Shown piece after piece: positions 60,763 to 64,000 of a stretch of DNA of 64,000 nucleotides. Position numbers and translations under genes: made by a program. Position 1 is the stretch's first letter; the number at the start of each line of letters is the position of its first letter. The notes under the pieces are model-generated. The model did not search any database. It was given only the letters and a program-made list of their open reading frames with translations, and had not been told where the DNA came from. The DNA comes from Christiangramia sediminis (GTDB lineage: Bacteria > Bacteroidota > Bacteroidia > Flavobacteriales > Flavobacteriaceae), in contig NZ_JAJBZG010000004.1 of the NCBI RefSeq assembly GCF_020552705.1, positions 62,001 to 126,000 on the forward strand, read 5' to 3'.

Positions 60763-61779
60763 ATGCTTATAAGAATAAAATTTATAGTTTTTACAGGACT
60801 GATCTGCCTATCATCTATCTCTTCGTTCTCCCAGGTGAAAATTTCAGGCAGGGTCTTTAATGCAAAAGATTCATCAGCAATTTACGGGGCATCCATTTAT
60901 CTAGATGGCACCAGTATTGGAACTGCGACAAACAATTCAGGGAAGTTTGACCTAAACATGAATAAAGACTTTCAGGCAACCATGATCATAAGCTCTATGG
61001 GTTATGAACAGATAAAACTCACCGATCCATCTAAGTTTAGTGGAAAACTTTTGAAGGTTTATCTTCGAGAAAAACAGGAAAGTTTAGAGACGGTATTTTT
61101 AGAAGCTGACCCATGGTCCCGGGAAAAAAAATTAAAAATTTTTAAAGAACAGTTTATTGGAATGGGAAAGACTGCTAAAAACTGCAAAATATTAAATGAA
61201 GATGAAATAATTTTACGCTACAGCCCTTCAAAAAATACGCTTCTTGCTTCCTCAGAAAATAAATTGGTAATAGAGAACAACAACCTGGGCTATAAAATAA
61301 ACTATACTTTAGTTGATTTCAATGTACAGTTTAAACCAGATGAAAATGAAAGTTCATCGCCTGTCTCCATTTATTATTCGGGTACTAGTTATTTTGAAAA
61401 TCTAACTGATAAAATTCCTAAAAGAATTTTAAGAAAACGTAAGCAGGCTTACTTGGGATCTTCCTTACATTTTATGCGTTCTATAAATAAGAAATCTTTA
61501 GACAAGCAAAAATTCGATTTATATAAAGGCCATAATACTGTTTCCCAGGAAAATATTTTACGTTTAGATGTTTTAAAAAATTATACTCACGCTAAACCCC
61601 TGGTAAAATCCATTAGAATTAGATATGATCAAAATCATTGGAGTACCATGAATTTTGAAGATGATTTTATCATAGATACTTACGGAAATTTCTCTCCCCC
61701 AAATTCCATTACGTTTAGTGGCGAAATGTCTCAATCTAGAATATCGCAAATGGTACCCTTAAATTATCAGCTTAAATAA
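60763..61779 (+). CDS. Secreted CarboxypepD_reg-like domain protein
   Basis: 338 residues with signal peptide (FIVFTGLICLSSISSFSQ). Residues 24-110 are a carboxypeptidase-regulatory-like (CNA_B-type) domain: VKISGRVFNAKDSSAIYGASIYLDGTSIG, GKFDL, ISSMGYEQIKL, as in SusC N-terminal extensions but without a TonB-dependent barrel. The C-terminal 220 residues are unrecognised; family DUF-type flavobacterial. Placed before blaI/blaR1-like genes and possibly coregulated. Confidence 0.75.
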   Translation: MLIRIKFIVFTGLICLSSISSFSQVKISGRVFNAKDSSAIYGASIYLDGTSIGTATNNSGKFDLNMNKDFQATMIISSMGYEQIKLTDPSKFSGKLLKVYLREKQESLETVFLEADPWSREKKLKIFKEQFIGMGKTAKNCKILNEDEIILRYSPSKNTLLASSENKLVIENNNLGYKINYTLVDFNVQFKPDENESSSPVSIYYSGTSYFENLTDKIPKRILRKRKQAYLGSSLHFMRSINKKSLDKQKFDLYKGHNTVSQENILRLDVLKNYTHAKPLVKSIRIRYDQNHWSTMNFEDDFIIDTYGNFSPPNSITFSGEMSQSRISQMVPLNYQLK

Positions 61780-61792
61780 TAAACTAGTATTT

Positions 61793-61824
61793 TAGTTTTG
61801 TAACTATTTTTTTCGTTATATTTG
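61793..61824 (+). promoter_or_regulatory. blaI promoter with overlapping inverted repeat
   Basis: TTTG (61797-61800), 16 nt, TATATTTG (61817-61824), 27 nt before the ATG. The -33 region lies inside the inverted repeat TAGTT-N4-AACTA (61793-61806), a candidate autoregulatory site. The spacer is shorter than in other promoters here, so confidence is moderate. Confidence 0.5.
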
Positions 61825-61851
61825 AAGAAATAAGAAATACACCGAAATTCA

Positions 61852-62214
61852 ATGGAGAAATTAACTAATAAAGAGGAAGAGATCATGAGAGTTCTCTGGG
61901 ATCTTGAAAAAGCATTTGTTAAAGAGGTTCTGCCAGAATTAAAAGATCAGAAACTTCATTACAATACGGTATCTACCATTATAAGAAACCTGGAAGAAAA
62001 AGGCTATGTTTCTCATAAAGCTTATGGAAAAACACATCAATATTTTCCGGTGATTTCCAAGGAGAAATACCGAAAGCAGTTTATGAATATGGCCACTAAG
62101 CGCTTTTTTGACAACTCTTTTAAAAATGTGGTTTCCTATTTTGCAAAAGAAGAAAAGATTAGCGCAGAAGAATTACGGGAGATCCTGGATATTATTGAAA
62201 ATAAAAAGAAATAA
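61852..62214 (+). CDS. blaI: BlaI/MecI/CopY-family repressor
   Basis: 120 residues, winged helix-turn-helix of the penicillinase-repressor family: LTNKEEEIMRVLWDLEKAFVKEVLPEL and HYNTVSTIIRNLEEKGYVSHKAYGKTHQYFP. The C-terminal dimerisation helix (VVSYFAKEEKISAEELREIL) holds the usual cleavage region by the BlaR1 partner. Its TAA overlaps the ATG of the M56 peptidase gene by 1 nt (TAATG), the standard sensor-repressor pairing. Confidence 0.92.
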   Translation: MEKLTNKEEEIMRVLWDLEKAFVKEVLPELKDQKLHYNTVSTIIRNLEEKGYVSHKAYGKTHQYFPVISKEKYRKQFMNMATKRFFDNSFKNVVSYFAKEEKISAEELREILDIIENKKK

Positions 62215-64000
62215 TGGAAAGTTTTATAATATATCTTCTCAAAGCCTCTGCCCTGTTGGGAATTTTCTATCTAAGTTATTTTCTCCTCCTTAAAAAGGAA
62301 ACCTCTTTTAATCTTAATAGAAAATATTTGCTTCTCGGGATAATCACGGCGGGAATATTTCCGGCAATCTATTTTACCAAAAAAGTATATGTAGAAGCCA
62401 GTTCTCAACCTTACAGTTTTACTGTAAATAGCTCAGAAATATCTTCAGTTCCAGTTGAAACACCTATTGACTGGTGGCAAATTGCAGGCATAGTTTATTT
62501 AATCCTAACCGGTTTTTTTCTGCTTAGGTTTAGCCTTCAGTTAATCTCTGTTTTCAGGATTCTGTATTCATATAAAACTCAGAATATCTCAGGTTTGAAA
62601 TATTTGAAAACTGAAAATGATCATTTACCCTTTTCCTTTTTTAATTATATAGTTTATAACCCAAAAATACATTCTGAAAAAGATCTGGAGCTTATTCTAG
62701 AACACGAAAAAATACATGCGAGACAGTTGCATTCAGCAGATATCCTCCTGGTAAATCTGGTGAGCTGTATTTTATGGTTCAATCCTTTCGCATGGCTTTA
62801 TAAAAAATCTGTAGAACAGAACCTGGAATTTATAGCAGATCGGGAAACTGTAAGTACAAATGCAGAAATTAAAGAATACCAGCGCGCACTGGTAAAAGTT
62901 TCCATCGCCGATCATAGACCGGCACTTACTAATCATTTTTATCAATCATTTATCAAAAAACGAATTCTTATGTTAAACAAAAAATCATCCACCCATAGCC
63001 CCGCTTGGAAATTAAGCCTATTAATGCCTGTGCTGCTAGCTTTTATGCTCCTATTTAATGTGAAGACTGAAGCTCAGGAAATTCCACAAAAAGAATCAGA
63101 GGCTGAGGTTAAAAATGAAGAGAAATCTGAACAGGGATATAAAGTCGTAGAAGTTACCAATGATGAGGAACCGCAGGAAGTTCATGTTGTTAAGGCTAAA
63201 AAGAAAAATGCGCAGGATATTATAGGTAATAATCCTTTATATGTGGTTAATGGCAAGGAGTACAAATCTTCCCGACTGGAAAAGAAATTTATAGCAATAA
63301 ATTCTGGAGTAGATTTTATGTCTCCTGCTGAAGCCACGCAAAAGTACGGCAGCAAAGGAGAGAATGGTGTAGTTATTATCCCTAATGGGGTTATTTTCAA
63401 GAATTTTAATAAGAGGCTGAATGAGGTTCAAAAGCTTTCTACAGAATTCAAGGGAAGATATCTTACTGTAGGTGAAAATGGTAAACCCCGCACGATTGAA
63501 ATAAGATCAGGTATAGACTCTAATGAAGCAATTATCCATCCACGCTATTTGGTAACTAGAAAAATTAAAGGTGAAGGTTTCAGGAAAAAGAGCGATCATG
63601 AAATTATAAAAGCTCAACCTCGCAATGTTAAAGTAAAAGTTACAGGAACTGGATATTCTACAGATGATCCTGAAGAACTTAAGAATTTAACTAGTGACCA
63701 CACAGTTGCTTTTCAGTCAGTTAAAATAAATTCTAATCATACGGGAAGTTTATCTAATTCCAATAATACTATAGAGGGTGATCAAATGTTTATACAACAA
63801 TCCAATCCTTTATACGTCTTAAATGGAGAGGTTCAGAAGAGCGATTTCAAGAAGGACAAAATCGATCCTAAAAGCATCAAAAAAATTAATGTCCTAAAAG
63901 GAACATCTGCAACCGATAAATACGGAGAAGCTGCTTCTGATGGTGTGATAGAAATTTATACTAAAAAATTTGAAGGTGACACTGCTCATCCTGTTAAAAC
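62214..64000 (+). CDS. BlaR1/M56-type sensor peptidase with TonB-plug-like repeats, partial
   Basis: The frame is open from the ATG to the right edge (595 codons visible). N-terminal spans at about 5-22, 36-52 and 87-107 are followed by the cytosolic zinc peptidase site HEKIH (164-168) and a fourth span near 267-282. The part after about residue 285 is exported. In place of a penicillin-sensing domain it carries tandem modules: NPLYVVNGKEY...YGSKGENGVVII (341 on) and NPLYVLNGEVQ...KYGEAASDGVIEIYTKK (532 on), which resemble the plug of TonB-dependent receptors. The sensed signal is therefore unlikely to be a beta-lactam. Confidence 0.85.
   Translation, partial: MESFIIYLLKASALLGIFYLSYFLLLKKETSFNLNRKYLLLGIITAGIFPAIYFTKKVYVEASSQPYSFTVNSSEISSVPVETPIDWWQIAGIVYLILTGFFLLRFSLQLISVFRILYSYKTQNISGLKYLKTENDHLPFSFFNYIVYNPKIHSEKDLELILEHEKIHARQLHSADILLVNLVSCILWFNPFAWLYKKSVEQNLEFIADRETVSTNAEIKEYQRALVKVSIADHRPALTNHFYQSFIKKRILMLNKKSSTHSPAWKLSLLMPVLLAFMLLFNVKTEAQEIPQKESEAEVKNEEKSEQGYKVVEVTNDEEPQEVHVVKAKKKNAQDIIGNNPLYVVNGKEYKSSRLEKKFIAINSGVDFMSPAEATQKYGSKGENGVVIIPNGVIFKNFNKRLNEVQKLSTEFKGRYLTVGENGKPRTIEIRSGIDSNEAIIHPRYLVTRKIKGEGFRKKSDHEIIKAQPRNVKVKVTGTGYSTDDPEELKNLTSDHTVAFQSVKINSNHTGSLSNSNNTIEGDQMFIQQSNPLYVLNGEVQKSDFKKDKIDPKSIKKINVLKGTSATDKYGEAASDGVIEIYTKKFEGDTAHPVK

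Noticed and set aside
1-64000. tRNA, rRNA, insertion sequences, prophage or integrase genes
   Set aside because: No sequence with tRNA arms or rRNA conservation and no transposase or integrase motifs were recognised anywhere in the window.

Overview
The window is chromosomal DNA of a low-GC member of the Bacteroidota, very probably a marine Flavobacteriaceae of the Gramella/Christiangramia type. The reasons are the family content (type III glutamine synthetase, DUF4199, DUF2795, DUF6249, Lacal_2735-type and DUF4920 proteins, a DnaJ with only two zinc-finger motifs, a SecA of about 1120 residues without the C-terminal zinc domain), promoters of the TAnnTTTG type, and several TTG starts. The genus is inference. 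No rRNA, tRNA, insertion sequence, prophage or CRISPR array was seen.

Layout. 1-6.5 kb: the start of a capsule/EPS export lipoprotein, an ABC-F ATPase, a methyltransferase, a LolD-like ATPase and a PduO cobalamin adenosyltransferase, set in intergenic DNA rich in repeats. 6.5-17.5 kb: DUF2795 protein, secA, two ECF sigma / anti-sigma-like modules, a GIY-YIG nuclease inside a cluster of palindromic repeats, an M23 peptidase. 17.5-32.5 kb: ohr, a MeaB-type G-protein chaperone, PAP2 phosphatase, MATE pump, M28 peptidase, PPK2, a five-gene operon (ABC ATPase, permease, MscS, DUF6268 protein, sigma-54-type response regulator), dnaJ-grpE, a YceI lipoprotein. 32.5-46.5 kb: mnmD, ilvE, a MazG-like protein, crcB, a nitrogen block (P-II, AmtB, porin), MFS transporter, Lrp regulator, an HNH-derived protein. 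46.7-64 kb: fused isobutyryl-CoA mutase IcmF, a BtuF-like protein, pyrF, prfA, two YhhN-like paralogues (one frameshifted), purM, glnN (GS III), a Na+/Ca2+ antiporter and a BlaI/BlaR1-like pair cut by the right edge.

Genes that work together. The adenosyltransferase, MeaB-like protein, IcmF and BtuF-like protein form a dispersed coenzyme B12 theme. P-II, AmtB, a porin and GS III form an ammonium-assimilation theme; a 19-bp palindrome ACCCY-N9-AGGGT occurs upstream of P-II/amtB (once) and of glnN (twice), suggesting a common unknown nitrogen regulator.

The least ordinary DNA lies between genes. First, perfect and degenerate 7-bp arrays with different units sit on gene boundaries: across the stop codons of the ABC-F gene and secA, up to the start codons of the ABC-F gene and pyrF, and even inside two reading frames. 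Second, MITE-like palindromic units (TGTCATTTCGA...TCGAAATGACA and relatives) are scattered through the left third and densest on both sides of the GIY-YIG nuclease gene. These two, with the nitrogen palindrome, are the best candidates for undescribed biology here.
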